Source: Prevotellaceae bacterium | Lineage (GTDB): Bacteria; Bacteroidota; Bacteroidia; Bacteroidales; UBA932 | DNA: 29,256 nt | NCBI GenBank assembly: GCA_031257655.1 | Contig: JAIROF010000120.1 | Location: 1 to 29,256 of the forward strand | Direction: 5' to 3' | Shown here: one piece after another, positions 7,295 to 14,792 of the stretch | How positions within the stretch are numbered: position 1 is the first letter of the stretch | Layout: every line of letters begins with the position of its first letter | Program-made: the position numbers and the translations under genes | Notes under the pieces: generated by a model | Databases searched by the model: none | Told to the model about the DNA's origin: nothing | Seen by the model: the letters and a program-made list of their open reading frames with translations, nothing else

Positions 7295-7968
7295 CCAAAC
7301 ACCGTTTTCGGCTCAACGCCGCCCATTAGCCGCCGGATATTCTTGCGGTGCGTGTAGAATAGCAGCAGGCAAACGAAAGCGACGAAAATTCGGACGGAGA
7401 GCAGCTGCTCGCGCAGCAAAAAAACGGTGGCCAGCGGAAACGACAGCCCCGCGCACAGGGAGCTGAGCGATACGTAGCGCGTAGCGGCAAAAACAGCCAC
7501 AAAAACGCCGAGCGCCACCAGCGCGCCAAGCGGCTGTATGGCAATGGCAACGCCCAGGGTGGTGGCAACGCCTTTGCCTCCGCGAAACCCGGCAAACACG
7601 GGGTACATGTGGCCAACAACCGCCAGCAGGCCGTACGCAATCTTTAGCGCGCTAAAAAATTCGGCGCTGCGGTCAACCCCCGGAATGAGGCAGGCCGCCA
7701 GCACCGCCAGCAAGCCCTTGAGCGAATCGGCCATAAAAACGGGTATGGCTGCCTTTGCGCCCAGCACGCGGAGCACGTTGGTGGCGCCGGCGTTGCCGCT
7801 GCCATGCTCGCGAACGTCAACGCCGTAAAACGCTTTCCCAATCCACACGGCGCTGGGAATGGAGCCTAACAGGTAGGCCACCACCCCAAAAACGATGGCA
7901 AGCCATGGAGCTGCCGTCATAGCCGCCGCTGCGCAGCTCCCCGAAACAGCTATAATCAATGTAGTCAT
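7282..7968 (-). CDS. plsY: Glycerol-3-phosphate acyltransferase PlsY
   Basis: Integral inner-membrane enzyme that transfers an acyl group from acyl phosphate to glycerol-3-phosphate, the first step of phospholipid synthesis. Signatures: LLGSIPSAVWIGKAFYGVDVR with HGSGNAGATNVLRVLG directly after (motif 1), FRGGKGVAT (motif 2), and several hydrophobic helices; the C-terminus HRKNIRRLMGGVEPKTVFGKRK is typical. The ATG at 7968 gives 228 residues; an ATG at 7920 gives MTAAPWLAIVFGVVAYLLGS, closer to homologues, so the start is uncertain. A good promoter (7988-8016) lies within the end of the upstream gene and favours 7968 with a short leader. Confidence 0.93.
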   Translation of the reverse strand: MTTLIIAVSGSCAAAAMTAAPWLAIVFGVVAYLLGSIPSAVWIGKAFYGVDVREHGSGNAGATNVLRVLGAKAAIPVFMADSLKGLLAVLAACLIPGVDRSAEFFSALKIAYGLLAVVGHMYPVFAGFRGGKGVATTLGVAIAIQPLGALVALGVFVAVFAATRYVSLSSLCAGLSFPLATVFLLREQLLSVRIFVAFVCLLLFYTHRKNIRRLMGGVEPKTVFGKRK

Positions 7969-7980
7969 TTTAGTGTTGAA

Positions 7981-9171
7981 TTAGCGACAAATATAGGTAT
8001 TTTTTTTCGTAAGCAAGGTCGATTTGGTTTGGGGGGTAAGCTTTAGCTTGTCGAGGTCGAGGTTGGAGAGGAGCGTAACGCCCGGGCGCTTGCCTTTTTC
8101 AAACGTTCCGAAGATGTGCTCCACGCCCAGCGCCTCCGCGCCGCCAAGGGTAGCCCAGCGCAGCATTTCGCCCAGCGGAACATGGGGGAAGTGCGCCGCG
8201 AGGAGCTTAAGCTCGTCCAGCAGGTTGAGGCTGGTGTTGGAGGCAAGGCTGTCGGCGCCAAGGGCGATGGCGGCGCCCTTGTCCCGCAGCATTTGCAGCG
8301 GCGGCAGCCTGCGCTCAATGTACAGGTTGGAGGCTGGGCAAAGCACCCACGAAATGTTTTTGCAGCGCTCGGCGGCGGCGGCGTAATCGGCGGCAGAGGT
8401 GCAGGTGTTGTGCACCAGCAGCAGCTTTTGCGCTTCGCCAACGTGCTGCAAGGTGTGGTGTATGGAGGATTTTCCGGTGGGCGGTATCGGGGTCAGCCCC
8501 ATAGCCGAAAACAGCTCGTGCAGCGCTCCCCTACCCTCCCTAAACAGCAGATTTTCGTCGCTGCTCTCCTGGTTGTGCACGCTCCAGCGGCTGCTCTTCG
8601 CAAGGGCGGCGTAGAGCTCGGGCAGCGTTGAGTAGGGCGCGTGCGGCGTTACCGAGGCCGACAGCCCCAGCCGGACGGCCTCTGCCGCCAGCGCTTCTGC
8701 CGACCGCGCGGCGCGCGCCACATCCTCGCGCCGCAAGCCAAACCGCTCCACAAAGGTGTGGTAAAAAACGGGGCTGTGCGCCTTCACCTCAAAGGTAAGC
8801 CCGATGTTGGAAATGTCGCCTACGGCCACCGTTCCGGCGGCGTACAGCTGGGCGTCGGCAAGGGCGATGGCGCGAAGCGCCTGCTCGGCGGTAAAGGCGG
8901 CGCGGCGCGCGGCAAGGCCGGAGATGAAGCCGGCCAATCCGGTGTGCTGCGGCATTGCGCCCCGGAGGTGCGAAAGCTCGAGGTGGCAGTGCGCGTTGAC
9001 AAAGCCGGGCGTCAGCGCACCGCTGTAGAACTCCACGCCCTCGCGCTCCTGCAGCGCGCTGTCGGGGGCGGAGAGGTCGAGCACCTCGCCATCGTCGCCG
9101 AGGGTGAGGATAGCGTTGCGGCGGGGCGGGGCGCTTATCGGAAAAAGGTAGTGGGCGGCAATTTTTCGCAT
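7981..9171 (-). CDS. Amidohydrolase-superfamily deaminase or chlorohydrolase-like enzyme
   Basis: 396 residues with the metal-dependent amidohydrolase pattern: GFVNAHCHLELSHLRG with H61 and H63 as metal ligands, a His in SVTPHAPYST, a His in VHNQESSDENL, and the catalytic Asp in LGADSLASNTSLN; VLCPASNLYIERRLPP is typical of the cytosine-deaminase/ATZ/TrzN subgroup. Related enzymes deaminate S-adenosylhomocysteine, guanine or aminodeoxyfutalosine; the substrate here cannot be decided. The start codon overlaps the stop of the DUF4296 gene by one base (TAATG), indicating translational coupling. The plsY promoter lies in its last codons. Confidence 0.8.
   Translation of the reverse strand: MRKIAAHYLFPISAPPRRNAILTLGDDGEVLDLSAPDSALQEREGVEFYSGALTPGFVNAHCHLELSHLRGAMPQHTGLAGFISGLAARRAAFTAEQALRAIALADAQLYAAGTVAVGDISNIGLTFEVKAHSPVFYHTFVERFGLRREDVARAARSAEALAAEAVRLGLSASVTPHAPYSTLPELYAALAKSSRWSVHNQESSDENLLFREGRGALHELFSAMGLTPIPPTGKSSIHHTLQHVGEAQKLLLVHNTCTSAADYAAAAERCKNISWVLCPASNLYIERRLPPLQMLRDKGAAIALGADSLASNTSLNLLDELKLLAAHFPHVPLGEMLRWATLGGAEALGVEHIFGTFEKGKRPGVTLLSNLDLDKLKLTPQTKSTLLTKKNTYICR
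7988..8016 (-). promoter_or_regulatory. plsY promoter inside the end of the amidohydrolase gene
   Basis: On the minus strand TTG (8016-8014), an 18-bp spacer and TATATTTG (7995-7988) fit the Bacteroidota consensus. The predicted start near 7981 is just upstream of the ATG at 7968. Confidence 0.55.
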
Positions 9172-10073
9172 TACGGATGGCGGTCGAAAGGTGGGGCGGG
9201 CGTCGCCTGCCGCTCCCTGTAGATACGCGGCGGGCGTCGCGCGTCGTCGATCACGGAAACCCTCACCGGCGGCGACGTGTCAACCGGCGCTCTGGCCTCG
9301 GCGGGCGGATGGGGGGAGGATGGGCGCTGCTCCTCCTCGGCGGAGGGGAGGAAGCGCAGCATGACATTTTTTGCGGCGATGCGGCGGGTTGGGCGAAGCG
9401 AATCGGCGTCGTAGTCGAAAAGGTAGCCGCGCACGTGGGTAGCCGCGCCGTCGCGGTTGACGATGGAGAGCGAGTAGCGCTGCCCCTCCTCGCTGCGCTG
9501 CACCTCCCGCTCTACCCGCAGCAGCAACGAATCGCTCGCCGCCGCGTACAGGCAGAGCGTCATGCGCGGACGGCTCACCGAATCGGCGTTGTAGCGCACC
9601 ACGGTTGCCTCCAGAATGTACTCGCCCAGCCCCTCGACGGGGATAGAAAACGGCACGCGCGAGGTGTCGCCGTCTTTGGGAAGCGCCCACTCCGATTTTT
9701 CCGTCCAGCGGTTTTGCTTCCGGTGCAGCGCCTCTACCTTGCCGGTTGCGCTCTTTTGCAGCTTCTCCAGCCGCCTGCTGACCTTGTCGTAAAGCGCTGT
9801 AGCCTTATCCTTCGAGCTGTTGTAGCGGGCTAAGGTGGCGTAGAGCTGCTCGGTCGTGTAGCCATACCGGTCGAGGATGGCCGTGTACACTGCCGTAGAA
9901 TCGCTCCTCCACGAGGGCTGGGAGGAGACCTGAGCTACCTCCAGCACGGCGTCGGCGAGGTGCATCTCCGCCAGCATCCTGACCAGCTTGCGCTCCGGTA
10001 TAGATTTTCTGCTCCCGCACGCCACCATGACGAGGGAGAGAATCAGCCCTAAAATAAGATGTGAATGACGCAT
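9171..10073 (-). CDS. DUF4296 family lipoprotein
   Basis: 300 residues. The N-terminus is a lipoprotein signal, with a hydrophobic stretch ending VMVACGS (lipobox Cys at about residue 19), so export and outer- or inner-membrane anchoring are expected. Residues 24-110 match the Bacteroidota DUF4296 pattern: IPERKLVRMLAEMHLADAVL, a Tyr-rich middle and paired helices. The C-terminal two thirds is a beta-rich region of unknown function with a Pro-rich tail. Function is unknown. It is first in the DUF4296-amidohydrolase pair; a -7 box TAACTTTG lies at 10105-10112. Confidence 0.8.
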   Translation of the reverse strand: MRHSHLILGLILSLVMVACGSRKSIPERKLVRMLAEMHLADAVLEVAQVSSQPSWRSDSTAVYTAILDRYGYTTEQLYATLARYNSSKDKATALYDKVSRRLEKLQKSATGKVEALHRKQNRWTEKSEWALPKDGDTSRVPFSIPVEGLGEYILEATVVRYNADSVSRPRMTLCLYAAASDSLLLRVEREVQRSEEGQRYSLSIVNRDGAATHVRGYLFDYDADSLRPTRRIAAKNVMLRFLPSAEEEQRPSSPHPPAEARAPVDTSPPVRVSVIDDARRPPRIYRERQATPAPPFDRHP

Positions 10074-10104
10074 AGCCGTGGTGTTTTTACAAATATTTGC
10101 GGCG

Positions 10105-10112
10105 CAAAGTTA
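10105..10112 (-). promoter_or_regulatory. -7 element for the DUF4296-amidohydrolase operon
   Basis: CAAAGTTA on the plus strand reads TAACTTTG on the minus strand, an exact TAnnTTTG match 32 bp upstream of the ATG. The nearest TTG (10138-10136) is 23 bp away, somewhat long. Confidence 0.5.
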
Positions 10113-10249
10113 GCATGAAATTTTGGAATTATACGCAAGCTAAATAAAAATGTCTTGCTAAAATCTAACGGGAGAAATGTGCGCATATAGCTGTCTGAAC
10201 TCGGATTCTTGTGATTTGAATGATTGACGGCGCATAGCGCGCTGCATAG

Positions 10250-10285
10250 CGCTGTAGAGGCGCACGGCGTGCGTGCTCTACAGCG
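10250..10285. other. Strong hairpin in the divergent gap before the DUF3791 gene
   Basis: CGCTGTAGAG and CTCTACAGCG form a perfect 10-bp stem, continued by GCGCAC against GTGCGT around a short loop. It sits in the middle of the 339-bp gap 10074-10412, which otherwise holds only promoters. It could be a bidirectional terminator or the remnant of a small palindromic repeat. Confidence 0.6.
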
Positions 10286-10356
10286 CCATTTCGCCGCGAT
10301 TTCGTCGCTGAGAGGCTTTTCTGCGTAACATGAGCATTGGTTTACGCGCCTCATCA

Positions 10357-10388
10357 TTTGGCAGCGTAAAATTAAAGTCGTATTTTTG
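10357..10388 (+). promoter_or_regulatory. Promoter of the DUF3791-DUF3990 pair
   Basis: TTTG (10357-10360), a 20-bp spacer and TATTTTTG (10381-10388) match the Bacteroidota consensus exactly. The predicted start near 10395 leaves about 18 nt to the ATG at 10413, so the pair has its own promoter. Confidence 0.7.
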
Positions 10389-10412
10389 CAGCGAAAATTT
10401 TCAAACAAGACG

Positions 10413-10649
10413 ATGATGGCAACAGCGTTAGATAAGCAGACGAGCGATAAGGTGGCTTTTATCAGCTACATCATTCCGGCTTTTGCAGAAGCCTACAAAA
10501 TGCCGCTTCCGGAGGCCTACCAGTACCTCAAAAAATATGGCGGGCTGGACTATCTGCACGAATGCTGGTGGGCTTTACATGCCGACAACGATATTTGGGC
10601 AATTCACGATATTTATGACGTTTGCCGCCAAAACGGGGGAATGCGATGA
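10413..10649 (+). CDS. DUF3791 small helical protein, likely partner of the DUF3990 protein
   Basis: 78 residues from ATG 10413 (a second ATG follows immediately at 10416). The sequence DKVAFISYIIPAFAEAYKM, then YQYLKKYGGLDYLHECWWALHADN, matches the pattern of DUF3791: helical, with a conserved Y-L-KYG-DYL core and a following W/Y-x-x-LH. The stop overlaps the start of the DUF3990 gene by 4 nt (ATGA), so the two are translationally coupled. Family function is not established. By position (small, upstream, coupled) it could be an immunity or antitoxin-like partner, which is inference only. Confidence 0.75.
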   Translation: MMATALDKQTSDKVAFISYIIPAFAEAYKMPLPEAYQYLKKYGGLDYLHECWWALHADNDIWAIHDIYDVCRQNGGMR

Positions 10650-11323
10650 AGGTATATCATGGCAGCTATACGGGCATTGAGGAGATAGATTTAGCGCAAT
10701 GCAGGTCTCATAGAGACTTCGGACGTGGCTTTTATGTTACGAAATTCTTTCATCATGCGGAAAAATGGGCGATGAATGTTGGCCGTCGGCATAAAACGCA
10801 AGGCGTTGTTACGGGGTTTGAATACCGCGAGAACGGTTTTACGCATCAGATTTGCAAGATAAAGAAGCTTGACACGTACGATGAGGAATGGCTTGATTTT
10901 GTGGTAATGAACCGAAACGAAAACGCGCCGGAGCCTGCTCACGATTACGATATTGTAGAAGGCCCCGTAGCCGACGATAAGGTGCAAAACAGAATCGACT
11001 TGTATTTGGAGGGGCGAATTTCAAAAGCCGTTTTTTTAAAAGAGCTTACGTATCACGAGGAGACGCACCAGCTATGCTTCTGCACGCTAAACTCGCTGCA
11101 AACGCTCGCCGGCATAAGCAAAACGCTCCGCCGAAGCATCACCGACATTTCCGAGCCGCTGCTCGAAGCGCTGATGCTCGAAAGAAATATAGACGAAAAA
11201 GCGGCGTTGGACATCTTCTATACCTCCGCTACTCTTGTTGACCTGTCGGATAAAAATACGGAGCTCTACAAAAAGCCCTGGCAGGAAATTTACGAAATGC
11301 TTGCAAAGGAGCTGAAGCTGTAG
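10646..11323 (+). CDS. DUF3990 protein, ADP-ribosyltransferase-like
   Basis: 225 residues from ATG 10646. Residues 1-36 read MKVYHGSYTGIEE and RDFGRGFYVTKFFHHAEKWA, the DUF3990 signature. YHGS, followed by a Phe-Tyr-x-Thr strand, is the layout of ADP-ribosyltransferase-fold enzymes. YDIVEGPVADDKV near residues 97-109 and ETHQLCFCT near 146-154 are further family motifs. Residues 160-225 form an extra helical segment not obviously part of the core. The gene is coupled to DUF3791 by a 4-nt overlap and followed by a terminator, so the two form a self-contained module. Target and activity are unknown; toxin-like ART function is inferred from fold and context. Confidence 0.75.
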   Translation: MKVYHGSYTGIEEIDLAQCRSHRDFGRGFYVTKFFHHAEKWAMNVGRRHKTQGVVTGFEYRENGFTHQICKIKKLDTYDEEWLDFVVMNRNENAPEPAHDYDIVEGPVADDKVQNRIDLYLEGRISKAVFLKELTYHEETHQLCFCTLNSLQTLAGISKTLRRSITDISEPLLEALMLERNIDEKAALDIFYTSATLVDLSDKNTELYKKPWQEIYEMLAKELKL

Positions 11324-11350
11324 CTTCCCTCCGCACCAACAAAACGAAGC

Positions 11351-11394
11351 AAAAGCGTGTAAGCCATTGTTGAAGTGATTTGCACGCTTTTTTT
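11351..11394 (+). terminator. Terminator-like hairpin after the DUF3990 gene
   Basis: AAAAGCGTG and CACGCTTTT pair over a 23-nt loop and are followed by TTTTG. The long loop lowers confidence, but the stem and T-run lie about 30 bp after the stop codon. Confidence 0.6.
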
Positions 11395-11454
11395 GTGCAC
11401 CCCGCGCAGCCGGATTTTTGCCCTTGCAAAGAAAAAATTCATCCCTTTCCCGCT

Positions 11455-11516
11455 GCAAAAACCTTTTTTCATTCGCCTGCGCTTGGGGAATCCGGAATTT
11501 TCATGTAATTTTGCGC
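11455..11516 (+). promoter_or_regulatory. pyrB promoter module, near-copy of the serS promoter
   Basis: TTG (11483-11485), a 20-bp spacer and TAATTTTG (11506-11513). The flanks share AAAAACCTTTTTTC, GCGCTTGGG and TTTTGCGC with 5011-5070 in the same order and nearly the same spacing. The predicted start near 11520 is about 17 nt before the pyrB ATG. Confidence 0.7.
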
Positions 11517-11536
11517 CAATTTGAGGCAGATTGAAC

Positions 11537-12436
11537 ATGCAAAGCTTAGTTTCCATTACCGATTTTACGAAGCAAGACATTCTTCGGGCGCTGGAGCGCG
11601 CCGCTGCGTTTGAGGTCAACCCCCACCAGCCGCTGCTCAACGGGAAGGTCATTGCCACGCTGTTTTTTGAGCCCTCCACGCGCACGCGGCTGAGCTTTGA
11701 GACGGCCATCAGCCGGCTGGGCGGGCGCATCATCGGGTTTTCCGACGCCCGCAGCACGAGCATCAGCAAGGGCGAAACGCTAAAGGATACCATCATGATG
11801 GTGGCCAACTACGCCGACCTCATCGTGATGCGCCATCCGCTCGAGGGCGCGGCGCGGTATGCCTCCGAAATCTCCCGCGTGCCCATCATCAACGCCGGCG
11901 ACGGCGCCAACCAGCACCCTACCCAAACGCTCCTCGACCTCTACTCCATCCAAAAAACGCAGGGCAAGCTCAACGGCATCAACATCGCCATGGTGGGCGA
12001 CCTCAAGTACGGCCGCACGGTGCACTCGCTCCTGCAGGCGCTGAGCCTCTTCAACGCGCACTTCAACTTTATTGCGCCGCAGGAGCTCGCCATGCCGCAA
12101 GAGTACAGGCTGCTCCTCGAAAGCCGGGGCATTGCCTACGAAGAGCATACCGACCTCGCAGAGAACATCGGCGAAGCCGACATCATCTACATGACCAGGG
12201 TGCAGCGCGAGCGCTTCCTCGACCCAATGGAGTACGAGCGCGTGAAAAACGTGTACGTCCTGCACAACAAAATGCTCAACAACACTAAACCCAACGTCAA
12301 AATTCTGCACCCGCTGCCGCGCGTCAACGAAATAAGCGCCGACGTGGACAGCAACCCTAAAGCGTACTACTTTGAGCAGGCCGGAAACGGCGTGTTTGCA
12401 AGAATGGCGGCCATTTGTATGCTACTCAGATTGTGA
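11537..12436 (+). CDS. pyrB: Aspartate carbamoyltransferase catalytic chain
   Basis: Condenses carbamoyl phosphate with aspartate in pyrimidine synthesis. 299 residues from ATG 11537. The carbamoyl-phosphate site EPSTRTR is at residues 45-51, the catalytic lysine region SISKGETLKD at 75-84, DGANQHPTQTLLD at 122-134, and HPLPRVNEI near the C-terminus. The regulatory chain gene follows, so the enzyme should be the class B type assembled from catalytic trimers and PyrI dimers. Unusually, pyrB and pyrI are separated by 236 bp that opens with a heptamer array at the pyrB stop codon. Confidence 0.97.
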   Translation: MQSLVSITDFTKQDILRALERAAAFEVNPHQPLLNGKVIATLFFEPSTRTRLSFETAISRLGGRIIGFSDARSTSISKGETLKDTIMMVANYADLIVMRHPLEGAARYASEISRVPIINAGDGANQHPTQTLLDLYSIQKTQGKLNGINIAMVGDLKYGRTVHSLLQALSLFNAHFNFIAPQELAMPQEYRLLLESRGIAYEEHTDLAENIGEADIIYMTRVQRERFLDPMEYERVKNVYVLHNKMLNNTKPNVKILHPLPRVNEISADVDSNPKAYYFEQAGNGVFARMAAICMLLRL

Positions 12437-12474
12437 ATTAGGAATTAGGAATTAGGAATTAGGAATTAGGAATT
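12434..12474 (+). repeat. Heptamer array (GAATTAG) starting at the pyrB stop codon
   Basis: The TGA stop (12434-12436) merges into tandem GAATTAG units, about five and the last one degenerate. The rest of 12475-12672 holds a small hairpin (CACATCG with CGATGTG, 12610-12630) and no recognisable gene. Confidence 0.85.
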
Positions 12475-12672
12475 TTTGCTACGCAGAAAAACGTTTCGGC
12501 GATGAAATGGCAGCGATACGCAACAATGCGCAATGCGTCGCGCCACGCGCCATCAACCATAGCAATCCCTCAAATCAAAAAAATCGGCGTTCGGACTTCA
12601 AAAAAAAAATCACATCGCAGCCAACGATGTGCGTACCATGAATTTGTAACCCAAAAATCGGCCATCGGCATT

Positions 12673-13143
12673 ATGAAAGAAGAAAAGCACCTTAAGGTAA
12701 GCGCCATAAAAAACGGCACGGTGATAGACCATATTCCGGCGGGCAGCCTGTTTAAGGTGGTGGAGATTTTGGCGCTCAACCGCTGCAAAAGCCAGCTCAC
12801 GCTGGGCAACAACCTTGAGAGCAAGCAGCTCGGCGCAAAGGCCATCATAAAGGTTGCCGACCGCTTTTTTGCCGACGACGAAATGAACCGAATTGCGCTG
12901 GTCGCTCCCCAGGCAAAGTTCAACATCATCAGAGGATACGAGGTGATGGAAAAGCGAACGGTAACGCTCCCCGACACCATTGTGGGCATCGCAAAGTGCA
13001 TGAACCCCATGTGCGTCACAAACCACCAGCCAATCCCCACAAAGTTTAACGTCGTTTCAAAGCAAAACGTGCTGCTACAGTGCTGCTACTGCGAAAAAAC
13101 AACCGACCAGGAGCACATCGTCATCATCAAAAACGGGGAGTAG
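12673..13143 (+). CDS. pyrI: Aspartate carbamoyltransferase regulatory chain
   Basis: 156 residues from ATG 12673, which gives MKEEKHLKVSAIKNGTVIDHI, the PyrI N-terminus; the frame is open further upstream but those residues are not PyrI-like. The N-terminal allosteric domain binds ATP/CTP and includes the LTLGNN stretch. The C-terminal zinc domain has Cys109 and Cys114 (CMNPMC) and Cys137/Cys140 (CCYC), which bind the metal that joins it to PyrB. It is 236 bp after pyrB with no separate consensus promoter seen, so co-transcription is likely. Confidence 0.95.
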   Translation: MKEEKHLKVSAIKNGTVIDHIPAGSLFKVVEILALNRCKSQLTLGNNLESKQLGAKAIIKVADRFFADDEMNRIALVAPQAKFNIIRGYEVMEKRTVTLPDTIVGIAKCMNPMCVTNHQPIPTKFNVVSKQNVLLQCCYCEKTTDQEHIVIIKNGE

Positions 13144-13226
13144 CCCGTAAGCAGGCATGTCTGCTGAGTACAAACACGGAACGCCGCCTACATGCAGGCG
13201 CGTCCAAGCGTAAAGATTTGTTGAAA

Positions 13227-13793
13227 ATGAACCACCTTAAAAAATTTGCTTTTGCCATGCTGGGAATTATCACTCTTGAGAATGCCTCCGCGCAACCCGC
13301 CAAATCGCTCTACGATTTTAGGATAGAAACGCTCGACGGAAGGCTGGTGAGCCTCGACGTGCTGCGCGGCAAAAAGGTCATGCTGGTCAACACCGCCTCA
13401 AAGTGCGGCTACACCAAGCAGTACGCAGACCTGCAAAGCCTGTACGAGCGCTACGGCGCCCACGGATTCGAGATTGTAGGCTTTCCCGCCAACAACTTCA
13501 AAAATCAGGAGCCGGGCTCCAACGAAGAAATAGCCGCCTTTTGCACCACCACCTACGGCGTCACCTTTCCCATGTCCACCAAGATAGACGTGGTGGGCAA
13601 CGACCGGCACCCCATCTACCGCTGGCTCACCTCCAAGAGCGAAAACGGCGTGATGGACAGCCAGGTAAAGTGGAACTTCCAAAAGTACCTCATAGACGAA
13701 ACCGGCAAGCTGGTGGGCGTAGCCTACTCAAAGGAAAAGCCCGACAGCGACCGCATCGTGGAGTGGATAAAATCCGGCGAGCTGAATGATTAA
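13227..13793 (+). CDS. Secreted glutathione peroxidase-family thiol peroxidase
   Basis: 188 residues from ATG 13227. Residues 1-22 form a cleavable signal peptide (hydrophobic core, ending NASAQ), so the enzyme acts in the periplasm. The peroxidatic Cys60 lies in NTASKCGYT; the family block GFPANNFKNQEPGSNEEI follows; C106 in AAFCTTTYGVTFPM is a second conserved Cys; VKWNFQKYLID contains the catalytic Trp and Asn. Bacterial members use Cys rather than selenocysteine and usually reduce lipid or hydrogen peroxides with thioredoxin-type donors. It follows pyrI by 83 bp, with no functional link. Its TAA stop is the first unit of a heptamer array. Confidence 0.92.
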   Translation: MNHLKKFAFAMLGIITLENASAQPAKSLYDFRIETLDGRLVSLDVLRGKKVMLVNTASKCGYTKQYADLQSLYERYGAHGFEIVGFPANNFKNQEPGSNEEIAAFCTTTYGVTFPMSTKIDVVGNDRHPIYRWLTSKSENGVMDSQVKWNFQKYLIDETGKLVGVAYSKEKPDSDRIVEWIKSGELND

Positions 13794-13813
13794 CGGTTAA
13801 CGGTTAATGGTTA
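13791..13813 (+). repeat. Heptamer array (TAACGGT/TAATGGT) beginning with the peroxidase stop codon
   Basis: TAACGGT TAACGGT TAATGGT TAG: the TAA stop codon is the first triplet of the first unit. TAA recurs every 7 bp and therefore appears in each reading frame. Confidence 0.8.
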
Positions 13814-13816
13814 GTA

Positions 13817-14144
13817 ATGCGAAATAAATAAATTATTATGGATTTTGTCCGTAGGACATGCATATCAATAGAAATGATGAGACAACACCCTCCCCTTCAA
13901 CCCCGTAGTGGGTTGAACTCCTGTGTTTGTGACATTTGACAAATTTACAAAATTTTGCAATAGCAAAATTTTGTAAATGTCTGGAACAGTGTCAAATGGC
14001 ACAAACGAGATATGGTCATTTTGACGCTCGCAGAGTGTCAAGTGACCTTATCTACGGAGTTCCGAATAGGGGTGGGGCTACATACTTTCTATTGATATGA
14101 AAACCCTAAAGGGTTATTTCTATTACAAGTTATTTATTTCGCAT
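13817..14144. mobile_element. 328-bp nested-palindrome element, MITE-like or structured RNA
   Basis: The ends are a perfect 15-bp inverted repeat, ATGCGAAATAAATAA (13817-13831) against 14130-14144. Inside are CATATCAATAGAAA (13861-13874) against 14086-14099, perfect over 14 bp; a 17-bp pair 13925-13941/13990-14006 (16 of 17); a perfect 16-bp hairpin 13943-13958/13963-13978 with loop AATA; and small hairpins GTCC-GTA-GGAC, TTCAACCC/GGGTTGAA and 14014-14047. No gene is seen. The arms fold in a symmetrical order. No clear target-site duplication is visible. CCGTAGG followed by ATATCAATAG recalls intergenic repeats of other Bacteroidota, from memory only. Confidence 0.7.
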
Positions 14145-14379
14145 CCCTTAATAGGCGAAAAGGCCGAGTTTATTGTTAAACTTATACATTTTATTACAGG
14201 GCTGTTGTTTACTGTTCTCGCAATCTACCATGTAATCTACAATTGAAGTACGCTGAAGTCATATATTATAAAGAGAGAAAAATAGCGCCCCCGCTTGACA
14301 TTAATGGTGTTTTTTGCTTGGACGTTAATTATTATATTTTTTGCAAATCAAACGAAGCGATACAACATGGTTCAATGAT
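14145..14379. other. AT-rich gap downstream of vsr, nothing recognised
   Basis: Between the palindromic element and the vsr stop codon there is AT-rich sequence without an open frame of note, tRNA-like fold or strong hairpin. It probably belongs to the transferred restriction island. Confidence 0.4.
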
Positions 14380-14781
14380 TTAGAACAAACATTGCAATCT
14401 CTCAAACAATAACTTTTCGTCTTTTAATTCGCATTCCCAAATCCGGATCGTCTGCCACCCTTTATTTTCAAGCGTTAGCGTTACTTTTTTGTCGCGATTA
14501 ACGTTTCGTTCACGCTTTTTTGCCCAATAATCGGCATTGTTTTTGGGGCATGTATTTCGGCAGTCATGCCCATGCCAAAAACAGCCATCAACAAAAATAG
14601 CCGTTTTTTGTTTGGGGAAAGTAAAATCCGGCTTGCCGAAAAGTTTATAATTTCTACGCCAACCTTTGATATTACAGGCTTTGAAAAAAGCGATAAGTTT
14701 TAATTCGGTGGATTTATTGCGACTGCTCTTAACTTGTCGCATTACCTCGCTTCGCTGTTTTTTTGTAAAAACGTCAGCCAT
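14380..14781 (-). CDS. vsr: Very short patch repair endonuclease Vsr
   Basis: 133 residues. Vsr nicks 5' of T in T:G mismatches that arise when 5-methylcytosine deaminates, starting short-patch repair. The active site is readable: D52 in GKPDFTF, then FVDGCFWHGHDC with the conserved histidines and zinc-binding cysteines, CPKNNADYW, and a C-terminal IWECEL. It follows the cytosine methyltransferase gene by 11 nt on the same strand, the expected partner. Codon and base usage are visibly AT-richer than the flanking core genes, consistent with transfer of the whole island. Confidence 0.95.
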   Translation of the reverse strand: MADVFTKKQRSEVMRQVKSSRNKSTELKLIAFFKACNIKGWRRNYKLFGKPDFTFPKQKTAIFVDGCFWHGHDCRNTCPKNNADYWAKKRERNVNRDKKVTLTLENKGWQTIRIWECELKDEKLLFERLQCLF

Positions 14782-14792
14782 TCTTTATGCAG

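Noticed and set aside
12502..12672. 57-codon N-terminal extension of PyrI
   Set aside because: The frame is open, but residues before MKEEKHLKVS are unlike PyrI and are encoded in intergenic-type sequence.
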